From Paraplanobispora takensis (lineage in GTDB: Bacteria > Actinomycetota > Actinomycetes > Streptosporangiales > Streptosporangiaceae), in NCBI RefSeq assembly GCF_016863195.1, contig NZ_BOOK01000008.1, positions 62,001 to 126,000 on the forward strand: a DNA stretch of 64,000 nt, written 5' to 3'. The notes under the pieces were generated by a model, which was not told the origin of the DNA, made no database searches, and was given only the letters and a program-made list of their open reading frames with translations. A program made the translations under genes and the position numbers. Shown here one piece after another: positions 9,144-17,337 of this stretch. Every line of letters begins with the position of its first letter. Positions within the stretch are counted from its first letter, which is position 1.

Positions 9144-9280
9144 GCGGAGACGCTAACGCCTCGGGAGTCACAGTGCCAGGCGTCTTTCCGGTCTGTAGCT
9201 ATCGGGGGATAAGGATCGGGCCGCGGGTGACGGGGAACGGCCGTCCCCGCTGCCCGCGGCCCCTTTTCCCGTGACGGGAC

Positions 9281-10594
9281 TCAGGTCTCGCGGGGGACGG
9301 CCCCGGTCGGCGTCTCCCGTCCGCCGGTGAACTCCGCCTCCCGGATGCGGGGGGCCAGCGCCAGCCCGACCGCGGTGACCGCCAGCGCCGCCACCACGTA
9401 CAGGGAGACGGCCAGGGCGGTGCCGAACGTCTCGAACAGCTGCAGGGCGATGATCGGGGCGAGCGCCCCGCCGAAGATCCCGGCCACCTGGTAGCCCATC
9501 GAGGCGCCGCTGTAGCGCAGCCGGGTGCTGAACAGCTCGGCGATGAACGCCGCCTGCGGGCCGTACATCGCGGCGTGGCAGGCCAGCGCCACGATCATGG
9601 CCAGCGCGATCACCGGGAAGGAGCCCGTCTCCAGCAGCGGGAAGAAGGCGAACACCCAGACCGCCGCGGCGATCACCCCGCCCAGGTAGACCGGTCTGCG
9701 CCCCACCCGGTCCGACAGCGCGCCGAACATCGGGATGAGGAAGAGCTGCACCGCCGAGCCGATCAGCACCGCGTTCAGGGCCACGCTCCGGTCCAGTCCG
9801 AGGGTGTCGCTGACATAGGAGAGGCTGTAGGTGACGAAGGTGTAGAAGGCGACGTCCACGCCGATGCGCGCCAGGAAGGCCGAGCCCAGCTCGCGCGGGT
9901 GGGTGCGCAGCACCTCCACCAGCGGCATCTTCGCCTTCCTGCCGCTCTGCTCGACCTCGGCGAACAGCGGGGACTCCACGATCCGCAGCCGGATCCACAG
10001 GCCGACGACCACCAGTACGCCCGACAGCAGGAAGGGCACCCGCCAGCCCCAGCTCAGGAACGCCTCCTCCGGCAGCGCCGCGGACATCACCCCGAGCACC
10101 CCGGCCGCCAGCAGGTTGCCCGCGGGCACGCCGACCTGCGGCCAGCTGGCGTTGAACCCGCGCCGCCGGGGGCTGCCGTGCTCGATGGACATCAGGACGG
10201 CCCCGCCCCACTCGCCGCCCAGGCCCAGGCCCTGCACGAAGCGCAGGAGGACCAGCAGCAGCGGCGCGGCGACGCCGATCGTGGCGTAGCCGGGCACCAG
10301 GCCGATGAGGAAGGTCGACATCCCCATCAGCAGCAGGGTCGCCACCAGCACGTTCTTACGGCCGACGCGGTCGCCGAAGTGACCGGCCACGATGCCGCCC
10401 AGCGGTCTGGCGACGAACCCGACGGCGTAGGTCAGGAACGCCAGCAGCGTCCCGGTCAGCGGTTCGAAGGTGGGGAAGAAGAGCTTGCCGAAGACCAGGG
10501 CGGCGGCCGAGCCGTACAGGAAGAAGTCGTACCACTCCAGTGAGGTGCCGATCAGGCCGGCCACGATGACCCGCCTGGTCTGGGAGCCTGCCAT
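9281..10594 (-). CDS. MFS transporter, metabolite:H+ symporter (MHS) family
   Basis: This 437-residue integral membrane protein has about 12 hydrophobic segments. The N-terminus GTSLEWYDFFLYGSAAALVF and the loop motif GHFGDRVGRKN are hallmarks of the MHS (shikimate/alpha-ketoglutarate/proline-betaine) group. A second loop, ALSDRVGRRP, repeats the motif in the C-half. It probably imports an organic acid by proton symport. It is divergent from the GntR/FCD regulator starting at 10685, across a 90-bp region with a palindromic operator candidate, so the regulator probably controls it. Confidence 0.92.
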   Translation of the reverse strand: MAGSQTRRVIVAGLIGTSLEWYDFFLYGSAAALVFGKLFFPTFEPLTGTLLAFLTYAVGFVARPLGGIVAGHFGDRVGRKNVLVATLLLMGMSTFLIGLVPGYATIGVAAPLLLVLLRFVQGLGLGGEWGGAVLMSIEHGSPRRRGFNASWPQVGVPAGNLLAAGVLGVMSAALPEEAFLSWGWRVPFLLSGVLVVVGLWIRLRIVESPLFAEVEQSGRKAKMPLVEVLRTHPRELGSAFLARIGVDVAFYTFVTYSLSYVSDTLGLDRSVALNAVLIGSAVQLFLIPMFGALSDRVGRRPVYLGGVIAAAVWVFAFFPLLETGSFPVIALAMIVALACHAAMYGPQAAFIAELFSTRLRYSGASMGYQVAGIFGGALAPIIALQLFETFGTALAVSLYVVAALAVTAVGLALAPRIREAEFTGGRETPTGAVPRET

Positions 10595-10639
10595 CGCACT
10601 CGCTCCTTACATGGGGGACTGTCCTTCAACATAAGGATC

Positions 10640-10654
10640 GTTGAACAATTCGAC
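10640..10654. promoter_or_regulatory. Candidate GntR/FCD operator
   Basis: GTTGAACAATTCGAC is an imperfect palindrome (outer arms GTtGAA/TTCgAC) in the short intergenic region between the divergent MHS transporter and GntR genes. FadR-subfamily regulators commonly bind such short dyads. The assignment rests on position and symmetry only. Confidence 0.4.
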
Positions 10655-10684
10655 AATAGGCATGTTCGATGATTCTGTGATGCC

Positions 10685-11371
10685 GTGGACAACGCCGTCG
10701 CCGAACTCGAGCACGACCGTGACCGCCTCGGCCGCAGCAGCACCGCCGAGCGGGTCGCCGACATCCTGCGCGACCGGATCGCCGAGGGGCTCTTCACCCC
10801 GGGGCAGCGCCTGTCGGAGGAGGCGATCGGCGCGGCTCTCGGCGTCTCCCGCAACACTCTGCGCGAGGCCTTCCGGCTGCTCGGCCACGAGCGCCTGCTG
10901 GAGCACCGGCTCAACCGCGGGGTGTTCGTGCGCGTGCTGTCGGCCGAGGACGTGGCCGACCTCTACCGGGTGCGCCGGGTGATCGAGGGCGCCGCCGTAC
11001 GGCACAGCCGCGACGCCTCACCCGCCGCGTTCGCCGCGATCCGGGACGCCGTCGCCGAGGCGGACCGGGCCGCGCGGGAGGACCGCTGGCAGGACGTGGG
11101 CACCGCCAACATCCGCTTCCACCAGAACCTGGCCGCGCTCAACGGCAGCCCCCGCCTGAACGAGACCATGCGCCAGCTCCTGGCCGAGCTGCGCCTGGTG
11201 TTCCACGTGATGGACAACCCCCGGGCCTTCCACGAGCCGTTCGTGCCGCGCAACCGCGAGCTGCTGGAGCTGCTGGAGTCCGGCCGCGCCGAGGAGGCCG
11301 GGCGGGCCCTGGAGGCCTATCTCGGCGACGCCGAGAAGCTGCTCGTGCAGGCTTACACGCCCCGCGCGTGA
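10685..11371 (+). CDS. GntR-family regulator with FCD domain
   Basis: This 228-residue DNA-binding regulator starts with GTG. Residues of about 18-80 form the winged helix-turn-helix (VADILRDRIAEGLFTPG, then SEEAIGAALGVSRNTLREAFRLL). The C-terminal all-helical FCD ligand domain has DLYRVRRVIEGAAV, the metal-type motif around NIRFHQNLAALNGS, and a later H near RNRELLELLESG. FadR/FCD proteins normally sense small organic acids and repress an adjacent transporter or catabolic gene. The divergent MHS transporter is the obvious target. Confidence 0.93.
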   Translation: MDNAVAELEHDRDRLGRSSTAERVADILRDRIAEGLFTPGQRLSEEAIGAALGVSRNTLREAFRLLGHERLLEHRLNRGVFVRVLSAEDVADLYRVRRVIEGAAVRHSRDASPAAFAAIRDAVAEADRAAREDRWQDVGTANIRFHQNLAALNGSPRLNETMRQLLAELRLVFHVMDNPRAFHEPFVPRNRELLELLESGRAEEAGRALEAYLGDAEKLLVQAYTPRA

Positions 11372-11449
11372 GGGGGCGGCCGGGCGTGCGGGGATAGGGA
11401 CGGCAGGGAGCGCGCGAGGCGCACGTGTCTTATTCGTGACCACGGCGGG

Positions 11450-12622
11450 GTGAGTGACAATGGGCGGATGACCCCGTCCGTCCCTTCCATCCGCGTCATC
11501 GCCGGTCCCGGGCTGGTGGCCGACCTCCGGCTGCTCACCGAGGTCGCCGACCGGGAGTTCACCGCCCTGGGCGTGCACGGGACGGTCTCGTCCGTCTCAG
11601 GGGTCTCCGCGCTGCGCGAGGCGCTGGCCTCGTCCGAGACTCTGGTCGTCCTTCCCGGTCCCAGTCCCGAGGCCCGGGCCCTCATCCCCGCCCATCCCCG
11701 GGCCGTCTGGCTCGACCTCGGCAGGCTCGGCCCCGCCGCGGGACCGTATGAGCCCGGAGAGGGCGCCACGGCCCCGCGCCCCGCCCACCTGCACGGCCGG
11801 GGGGTGTGGGGACTGGCCTGGGCGATCCGCCACGCCGTGCACCGGCTGCGCCGGCCCGCCCGCAGGGTCGCCTACGGCCCGCACCCCGACCAGTGGGCCG
11901 AGGTACGGCTCCCGCCGGAGCCCGGGCGGGCGGAGGCGGAGAAGGACCCGGCGCAGACGCCGCGGGCGGACGGGGACGCGGTTCCCGGGGCGGTCCCGAC
12001 GGCGGTCGTGCTGCACGGCGGCTACTGGCGGTCGGTCTGGGCCGCGGACCTGATGGACGCCCTCTGCGCCGACCTGGCCGAGCGCGGCTTCGCGTCCTGG
12101 AACCTGGAGTACCGCCGGCCCGATCTGCACGGGTGGGCCGCGACGACCGGGGACGTGGCGGCGGGGGTCGCCCTGGCCGCCGACGGCGCGCGGGGTCCCG
12201 TCATCGTGATCGGCCACTCGGCCGGCGGTCAGCTCGCCCTGCGCGCCGCGGCCGACGACCAGCGGGTCTGCCTGGCCGTCTCCCTGGCCGGGGTGCTCGA
12301 CCTGGTCGAGGGCGAGCGCAGGCACCTGGGCGCGGGCGCGGTCGCGGCCGCCCTGGGGGGATCGGCCGCCGAGGTGCCGGCCCTCTACGCCCGCTCCAGC
12401 CCGATGGAGCGCCTCCCGCTGAAGGTGCGCCAGCTCATCGTCCAGGGCGGCGGGGACGACCTCGACCTGGTCGACCTGGGCCGCCGGTACGCGCGCGCCG
12501 CCCAGGCGGCCGGTGACGAGGTGACATACCTGGAGATGTCAGGCAGCCATTTCGACGTCATCGATCCCGCCTCGCCGATCTGGCGCGCGACGGCCGGGGC
12601 CATCGCCGAGTACAGACTGTGA
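11450..12622 (+). CDS. Kynurenine formamidase-like alpha/beta hydrolase with N-terminal extension
   Basis: This protein has up to 390 residues (GTG 11450; ATG 11468 is an equal alternative). From about residue 180 it is an alpha/beta hydrolase with the oxyanion motif HGGYW (His189), nucleophile elbow GHSAGG (Ser257), a late Asp in VQGGGDDLD and the final His in SGSHFDVID. The HGG-x-W motif and the H-F-D ending are those of animal and fungal kynurenine formamidases, which convert N-formylkynurenine to kynurenine. Tryptophan 2,3-dioxygenase and kynurenine monooxygenase lie less than 2 kb away, supporting that role. The first 150 or so residues are an extra region (VIAGPGLVADLRLL, then ETLVVLPGPSPEAR) with weak resemblance to a type II dehydroquinase-like fold; its role is unknown. 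Confidence 0.75.
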   Translation: MSDNGRMTPSVPSIRVIAGPGLVADLRLLTEVADREFTALGVHGTVSSVSGVSALREALASSETLVVLPGPSPEARALIPAHPRAVWLDLGRLGPAAGPYEPGEGATAPRPAHLHGRGVWGLAWAIRHAVHRLRRPARRVAYGPHPDQWAEVRLPPEPGRAEAEKDPAQTPRADGDAVPGAVPTAVVLHGGYWRSVWAADLMDALCADLAERGFASWNLEYRRPDLHGWAATTGDVAAGVALAADGARGPVIVIGHSAGGQLALRAAADDQRVCLAVSLAGVLDLVEGERRHLGAGAVAAALGGSAAEVPALYARSSPMERLPLKVRQLIVQGGGDDLDLVDLGRRYARAAQAAGDEVTYLEMSGSHFDVIDPASPIWRATAGAIAEYRL

Positions 12623-12633
12623 CGGCCGCCGTG

Positions 12634-13107
12634 CTAGTGGCCGTGACGGTCGCCGCGGGGGCCGTGCTCGGCGGCGGTGAGCGGACGCCACGGCACGGGA
12701 CTGGACAGCACCATCATGCTCGACGGATGCCCGTACGGCGCCAGCCTGTCGATCAGCTCCTCGAACGCGGTCATCGACGCCGCCGCCACCCGTAGCAGGC
12801 AGCAGGTCTCCCCGGTCACCCGGTGCACCTCCAGAATCTCCGGCCAGGCCAGCGCCTGCTCGTCGCGGAGCACGCAGCGCGGGCCGTAGCACGACATCCT
12901 GATCAGCGCCGCCACGCCGCGCCCGGCCAGCGCCGGGTCCACCCGCGCGTGGTATCCGACGATCACCCCGGCCTCCTCCAGCCGCCGCACCCGCTCGGCC
13001 ACCGCCGGGGCCGACAGATGCACCCGCCGGGAGAGCTCGCTGTAGGACAGGCGCGCGTCGGCCTGCAGCTCGGCGAGCAGTGCCCAGTCCATCGCGTCCA
13101 TCGTCAC
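12634..13107 (-). CDS. Lrp/AsnC-family transcriptional regulator
   Basis: This 157-residue regulator has an N-terminal helix-turn-helix (LLAELQADARLSYSELSRRV, then SAPAVAERVRRLEEAGVI) and a C-terminal RAM/AsnC ligand domain (EVHRVTGETCCLLRV). It is divergent from the tryptophan 2,3-dioxygenase gene and convergent with the formamidase gene. Lrp-type proteins commonly sense amino acids, so tryptophan or kynurenine is a reasonable effector and the tdo-kmo unit a likely target. The short tail ends in a His-rich GDRHGH. Confidence 0.92.
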   Translation of the reverse strand: MTMDAMDWALLAELQADARLSYSELSRRVHLSAPAVAERVRRLEEAGVIVGYHARVDPALAGRGVAALIRMSCYGPRCVLRDEQALAWPEILEVHRVTGETCCLLRVAAASMTAFEELIDRLAPYGHPSSMMVLSSPVPWRPLTAAEHGPRGDRHGH

Positions 13108-13238
13108 ACTCCGTCATTCCGTAACCGTCGGGGCCTGCGGGCTTAACGAACCCAAGGTCATCAGCAAAATCACCTTTGTTGCATTATTTCCGCATGGGTC
13201 AATCAGGGCCAGTATGGAAGGGGACAAAGGAGAGGCAA

Positions 13239-14108
13239 GTGAGCAATATCCGGCAGCGCACCGAACGGGAGCGGGCCGAACGGGAGCGGGCCGAACGGGC
13301 CAGGGCCAACCAAGGCCTGCCCACCCTCGGGTTCGACTCCGCCACGCCGTACGACGACTACGTGGGCACGGCCACCCTGCACCGGCTCCAGCACACCGTC
13401 ACCGACAGCCCGGAAGAGCTCGCGTTCCTGGTCACCACCCAGGTGATGGAGCTCTACTTCGGCCTGCTGAAGTCGGAGTGGCAACTGGCCCAGCGGCAGC
13501 TCGACGATGACGACGCCACCGCCGCGATCACGACGATCAAGCGCACGGTCCGGCACTTCGAGGCCCTCAACGCCGCGTGGGCGTCGCTGAGCTGGCTGAC
13601 CCCCGCGCAGTTCAACCAGTTCCGCGACGCGCTCGGCGAGGCGTCGGGCTTCCAGTCGGCCTCCTACCGCCACGTGGAGTTCCTGCTCGGCAACAAGTCC
13701 GAGGCGCTCACCCGCCCGCACCGCCGCAACGCCGAGGCCTACGCCGAGCTGGTGGAGGCGCTGTCGCGGCCGAGCCTGTACGACTCGGTGCTGGCCTTCC
13801 TGGCCCGCGCCGGCCACGCGGTGCCGCGGGAGGTCCTCGAACGGGACTTCTCGGCCGAGTACCAGCCCGACTCCCGGGTGGAGGCGGTCTGGGTGCAGGT
13901 GTACGGCGGGCCGCTCGCGCCGCTGGCCGAGGCGCTCACCGACCTGGCCGAGCAGTTCTCCGACTGGCGCTACCGGCACCTGATGGCGGTGCGCCGCTCC
14001 ATGGGCGCCAAGCCGGGCTCGGGCGGGTCCAGCGGGCTGAGCTGGCTGGAGCGGAGCATGCGACGCGAGATCTTCCCCGAACTCTGGACGGCACGCACAC
14101 TCATGTGA
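13239..14108 (+). CDS. kynA: Tryptophan 2,3-dioxygenase
   Basis: This 289-residue cytosolic heme enzyme opens the indole ring of L-tryptophan to N-formylkynurenine. GTG 13239 is chosen because AAAGGAG at 13226-13232 sits 6 bp ahead; an upstream ATG at 13176 lacks this. Conserved blocks are YDDYVGTATLHRLQ, the active-site FQSASYRHVEFLLG, and the C-terminal HLMAVRRSMG with the GSGGSSG substrate loop. The extreme N-terminus is an Arg/Glu repeat (RTERERAERERAERARA), which is unusual and probably disordered. The kmo gene follows after 9 bp, so the two form an operon. Confidence 0.95.
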   Translation: MSNIRQRTERERAERERAERARANQGLPTLGFDSATPYDDYVGTATLHRLQHTVTDSPEELAFLVTTQVMELYFGLLKSEWQLAQRQLDDDDATAAITTIKRTVRHFEALNAAWASLSWLTPAQFNQFRDALGEASGFQSASYRHVEFLLGNKSEALTRPHRRNAEAYAELVEALSRPSLYDSVLAFLARAGHAVPREVLERDFSAEYQPDSRVEAVWVQVYGGPLAPLAEALTDLAEQFSDWRYRHLMAVRRSMGAKPGSGGSSGLSWLERSMRREIFPELWTARTLM

Positions 14109-14117
14109 GGTGGCAGA

Positions 14118-15536
14118 GTGGACGCTCCCCCCGGCGCCCCCGCAGAGGCGGCCCCCGTCGAAGTGGCCGTCGTCGGAGCGGGCCTGGTCGGCTGTCTGGC
14201 CGCCTGCTTCCTGGCCCGCCGGGGGCACGCGGTGACGCTCTACGAGCGGCGGCCCGACCCGCGTGAGGCGGGGGCGGAGCGGGGGCGCTCGATCAACCTG
14301 GCGCTCTCGGCGCGGGGCCTGGACGCCCTGCGCCGGGTCGGCCTGGACGAGGCCGTGCTCAAGGCCGCGCTGCCGATGCCCGGCCGGATGATGCACGCCG
14401 CCGACGGCACGCTCAGCTTCCAGCCCTACAGCGCCGACGGCCGCCGGGCGATCAACTCCATCAGCCGGGCCGCGCTGAACCGCACGCTGCTGGAGGCGGT
14501 GAGCGCCCTGCCGGGGACGCGGCTGCGCTTCCGGCACCGGCTGACCGCCCTCGACCCCGACACCGGCGCGATGGAGTTCGCCACCCCAGACGGGAGCGTC
14601 ACCGCCGTCTCCCCGGTGATCCTCGGCGCGGACGGCGCGGGCAGCGCGGTGCGGGCCCAGCTGCAGACCCGGCCGGGCTTCGACCTGCACCAGGAGTATC
14701 TGGACTACGGCTACAAGGAGCTCACCATCCCGGCCAGGGGCGGGGACTTCGCCATGGACCCCGGGGCGCTGCACATCTGGCCGCGCGGCCGGTCCATGAT
14801 GATCGCCCTGCCCAACCCGGACCGCTCCTTCACCTGCACGCTGTTCTGGCCGCATCGGCAGCTCGCCGAGCTGGGCACGCCGGAGAAGGTCACGGCCCAC
14901 TTCGCCGAGCACTATCCCGACGCCCGCGCGCTCATCCCGGACCTGGCGGCCGACTACGCCCTCAACCCGATCGGCCACCTGGTCACGGTCCGGTGCGCCC
15001 CCTGGACGGTCCGCGGCAGAGCCGCCATGGCCGGGCTCATCGGCGACGCGGCCCACGCGATCGTCCCGTTCTACGGCCAGGGCGCCAACTGCGGCTTCGA
15101 GGACTGCGTCGAGCTGGACCGCTGCCTGACGGAGAGCGGCGACGACTACGCCGCGGCGCTGGCGCTGTACGAGAGCCGCCGCAAGGTCAACGCCGACACG
15201 ATCGCCCGCCTGGCCCTGGACAACTTCGTCGAGATGCGCGACAAGGTCGCCTCCCGCGCCTTCCTGGCCCGCAAGCGCGCCGAGCACGCCCTGGAACGCG
15301 CCCTGCCGGGGCGTTACGTCTCGCGCTACGAGCTGGTCTCCTTCAGCACGGTCCCGTACGCCGACGTCGAGCGCCGCATGGCCCGCCAGCGTCGCTGGAC
15401 CGCCGCCGCGACCGTCACCGCGGCCCTCGGCGCGGCGGGCGCCGCCCTGGGCGCCGGGGCCCTGCTGCGCCGGTGGCGCAGGCCCGTCACGCCCGCGACG
15501 CGGTCACCGGGGAGCAGGACCGCAGGGCGGCGGTGA
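14118..15536 (+). CDS. kmo: Kynurenine 3-monooxygenase
   Basis: This 472-residue FAD-dependent aromatic hydroxylase converts kynurenine to 3-hydroxykynurenine. The N-terminal Rossmann motif is VVGAGLVGCLAACFLARRGH. RGRSINLALSARG is a family signature, and GLIGDAAHAIVPFYGQGAN holds the flavin-binding GD motif. The C-terminal EMRDKVASRAFLARK is kmo-like. A hydrophobic stretch near residues 425-450 followed by RRWRR resembles the membrane anchor of mitochondrial KMO, so membrane association is possible. It starts at GTG 14118 with GAGG upstream, directly after tryptophan dioxygenase. Its last 50 bp overlap the convergent LysR gene. No kynureninase is present in the window. Confidence 0.94.
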   Translation: MDAPPGAPAEAAPVEVAVVGAGLVGCLAACFLARRGHAVTLYERRPDPREAGAERGRSINLALSARGLDALRRVGLDEAVLKAALPMPGRMMHAADGTLSFQPYSADGRRAINSISRAALNRTLLEAVSALPGTRLRFRHRLTALDPDTGAMEFATPDGSVTAVSPVILGADGAGSAVRAQLQTRPGFDLHQEYLDYGYKELTIPARGGDFAMDPGALHIWPRGRSMMIALPNPDRSFTCTLFWPHRQLAELGTPEKVTAHFAEHYPDARALIPDLAADYALNPIGHLVTVRCAPWTVRGRAAMAGLIGDAAHAIVPFYGQGANCGFEDCVELDRCLTESGDDYAAALALYESRRKVNADTIARLALDNFVEMRDKVASRAFLARKRAEHALERALPGRYVSRYELVSFSTVPYADVERRMARQRRWTAAATVTAALGAAGAALGAGALLRRWRRPVTPATRSPGSRTAGRR

Positions 15537-16377
15537 ACGCGGCGATCGCGGGGTGGCCGGCGGCTCCGCGGCGGAAGGCGACGAGGGTACGGCGGCGCAT
15601 GGGCAACGGGGTGAGCCGGACGCCGCCGGGCGGGTCGGCCGCGCCGAACTCCGGCACCAGCGCCACCCCTTGACCGACCGAGACCATCGCCAGGACCGTG
15701 CCGAAGTCGTCGACGTGATGCCGGGCCCTGGGGGCGAACCCGGCGGCCTGGCAGGCCCGCACGGTCATCGCGTGGCAGAGCGTGCCCGGTGTGGACAGGA
15801 TCCACGGCTCGCCCCGGCAGTCCGCGAGCGTGGCCCCGCCCGCCGAGGCGGGGGTGGCGAGGTACATGGGCTCGTCGAGGAGGGGGAGGGTGTCCAGGGC
15901 GAGGTCGGGGGCGGCGGGGACGAAGTCGTACTCGTGGACCAGGGCCACGTCCAGGTCGCCGGCGCGCAGGCGGGGGGCGACCTCGGCGGGGTCGAGTTCC
16001 TCGACCATCGGTTCCAGCGCCGGATGCTCCCCGGCCAGGGCGGCCAGGGCCGGGGGAAGCAGGACCCGGGTGGCCGTGGGGAAGGCGCCGATCCTCAAGG
16101 TCCCGGTCAGGCCGGTCCGGGCGGCCGCCAGCTCCGCCGCGGCCTGCTCCAGCCGTTCGAGCACGGCCTCGGCGTGCCCGACCAGCGCGATCCCCGCCGG
16201 GGTCAGCACCACCCGGCGGCCGGTGCGCTCCAGCAGCGCCACCCCGGCCTCCCGTTCCAGGGCGGCCAGCTGCTGGGAGACCGCCGACGGGGTGAACGTC
16301 AGGGCCTCGGCCACCGCGGCGATCGTGCCCCGGCGGGAGAGTTCACGCAGGAGACGGAGGCGTCGGACGTCGAGCAT
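15487..16377 (-). CDS. LysR-family transcriptional regulator
   Basis: This 296-residue LysR protein has its winged helix at the N-terminus (MLDVRRLRLLRELSRRGTIAAV, then TFTPSAVSQQLAALERE). A periplasmic-binding-like effector domain follows, with GTLRIGAFPTA. It is divergent from the DapA-family lyase across a 72-bp region carrying a palindrome, so the lyase gene is the likely target. It overlaps the 3' end of kmo by 50 bp in convergent orientation. Confidence 0.92.
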   Translation of the reverse strand: MLDVRRLRLLRELSRRGTIAAVAEALTFTPSAVSQQLAALEREAGVALLERTGRRVVLTPAGIALVGHAEAVLERLEQAAAELAAARTGLTGTLRIGAFPTATRVLLPPALAALAGEHPALEPMVEELDPAEVAPRLRAGDLDVALVHEYDFVPAAPDLALDTLPLLDEPMYLATPASAGGATLADCRGEPWILSTPGTLCHAMTVRACQAAGFAPRARHHVDDFGTVLAMVSVGQGVALVPEFGAADPPGGVRLTPLPMRRRTLVAFRRGAAGHPAIAAFTAALRSCSPVTASRA

Positions 16378-16390
16378 CAGATCAGCTTAA

Positions 16391-16407
16391 CGTTTCCGAC
16401 AGAAACG
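16391..16407. promoter_or_regulatory. Candidate LysR operator
   Basis: CGTTTC-cgaca-GAAACG is a perfect 6-bp inverted repeat with a 5-bp spacer. It lies just upstream of the LysR gene and 43 bp before the divergent DapA-family gene, the position expected of an autoregulatory LysR site. Confidence 0.45.
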
Positions 16408-16449
16408 CGAACTGGACCTGCATGGTCGGCAGCCGTCAGGCTCGGAGGC

Positions 16450-17316
16450 ATGAATCTCTCCGGTGTCCACGTCCCCATGATCACCCCCTTCGCCGAGACC
16501 GGCGAGATCGCCGCCGAAGCGCTGGAGGCCCTGGCGCACGCCGTACTCGACGACGGGGCGGCCGGGCTGGTCGCGCTCGGCACCACCGCCGAGGTCGTCA
16601 CGCTCACGGAGAAGGAACGCCGTACGGTCGTCGAGATCTGCGGCCGGGCCTGCCGGGAGCACGGGGCGAGGCTGACCGTCGGGGCCGGGTCGGCCGACAC
16701 GCGCGGTTCGATCGAGGCGCTGCGCGCCCTGGAAGGCGAGGCGGACGCCGCGCTGGTCACCGTGCCGTCGTTCGTCCGCCCGTCCGAGGCCGGGGTCCTG
16801 GCCCACTTCACCGCGCTGGCCGAGCGGACCCCGGTGCCGCTGATCGTCTACAACATCCCCTACCGGACCGGCCAGTCCGTGGGCGCCGCCACGATGCGCG
16901 AGATCGGCGAGCTGCCCATGGTCGCCGGGGTCAAGCACGCGGTGGGCGGCGTCGACGCCGACACCGTCGCCCTGCTGGCCGACCCGCCCGCGGACTTCGC
17001 GGTCCTCGCCGGGGACGACCCGTTCTTCTCCGCGATGCTCGCCCTGGGCGCCCCCGGCGGCATCGTCGCCTCCGCCCACCTGCGCACCGCCCGCTTCGTG
17101 GAGCTCGCCGAGGCCTGGCGGGCCGGAGACGTCGCCCGCGCCCGCGCCCTCGGCCACCGCCTGTCGGTCATGGCGGCGGCGCTGTTCACCGAGCCCAATC
17201 CGACCGTGCTGAAGGGCGTGCTGCACGCCCGGGGCCGCATCCCCACCGCGGCGGTACGGCTGCCGCTCCTGCCCGCCCGAGCGGAGTCCGTCGAGGCGGT
17301 CCTGCGGCTGCTGTGA
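16450..17316 (+). CDS. Dihydrodipicolinate synthase / N-acetylneuraminate lyase family protein
   Basis: This 288-residue TIM-barrel class I aldolase-family protein starts at ATG 16450 with GGAGG immediately before it. The N-terminus GVHVPMITPFAETGEI, the GTTAEVVTLTEKERRTVV block (GTTGE in most members), the catalytic Tyr in YNIPYRTG and the Schiff-base Lys in GVKHAVGG are all present. The C-terminal FTEPNPTVLKGVL is typical. It may be lysine-pathway DapA, but the dedicated LysR regulator and the lack of other lysine genes make a catabolic paralogue equally possible. Confidence 0.88.
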   Translation: MNLSGVHVPMITPFAETGEIAAEALEALAHAVLDDGAAGLVALGTTAEVVTLTEKERRTVVEICGRACREHGARLTVGAGSADTRGSIEALRALEGEADAALVTVPSFVRPSEAGVLAHFTALAERTPVPLIVYNIPYRTGQSVGAATMREIGELPMVAGVKHAVGGVDADTVALLADPPADFAVLAGDDPFFSAMLALGAPGGIVASAHLRTARFVELAEAWRAGDVARARALGHRLSVMAAALFTEPNPTVLKGVLHARGRIPTAAVRLPLLPARAESVEAVLRLL

Positions 17317-17337
17317 GCGTACGGGACGGGCGGGCCG

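Noticed and set aside
13203-15287. 694-codon minus-strand open frame opposite tdo and kmo
   Set aside because: It has no domains and biased composition; both plus-strand genes have clear catalytic motifs.
14109-17316. DapA-family gene as the missing kynurenine step
   Set aside because: It lacks PLP-enzyme motifs and has the Schiff-base Lys and Tyr of TIM-barrel aldolases, so it cannot replace kynureninase.
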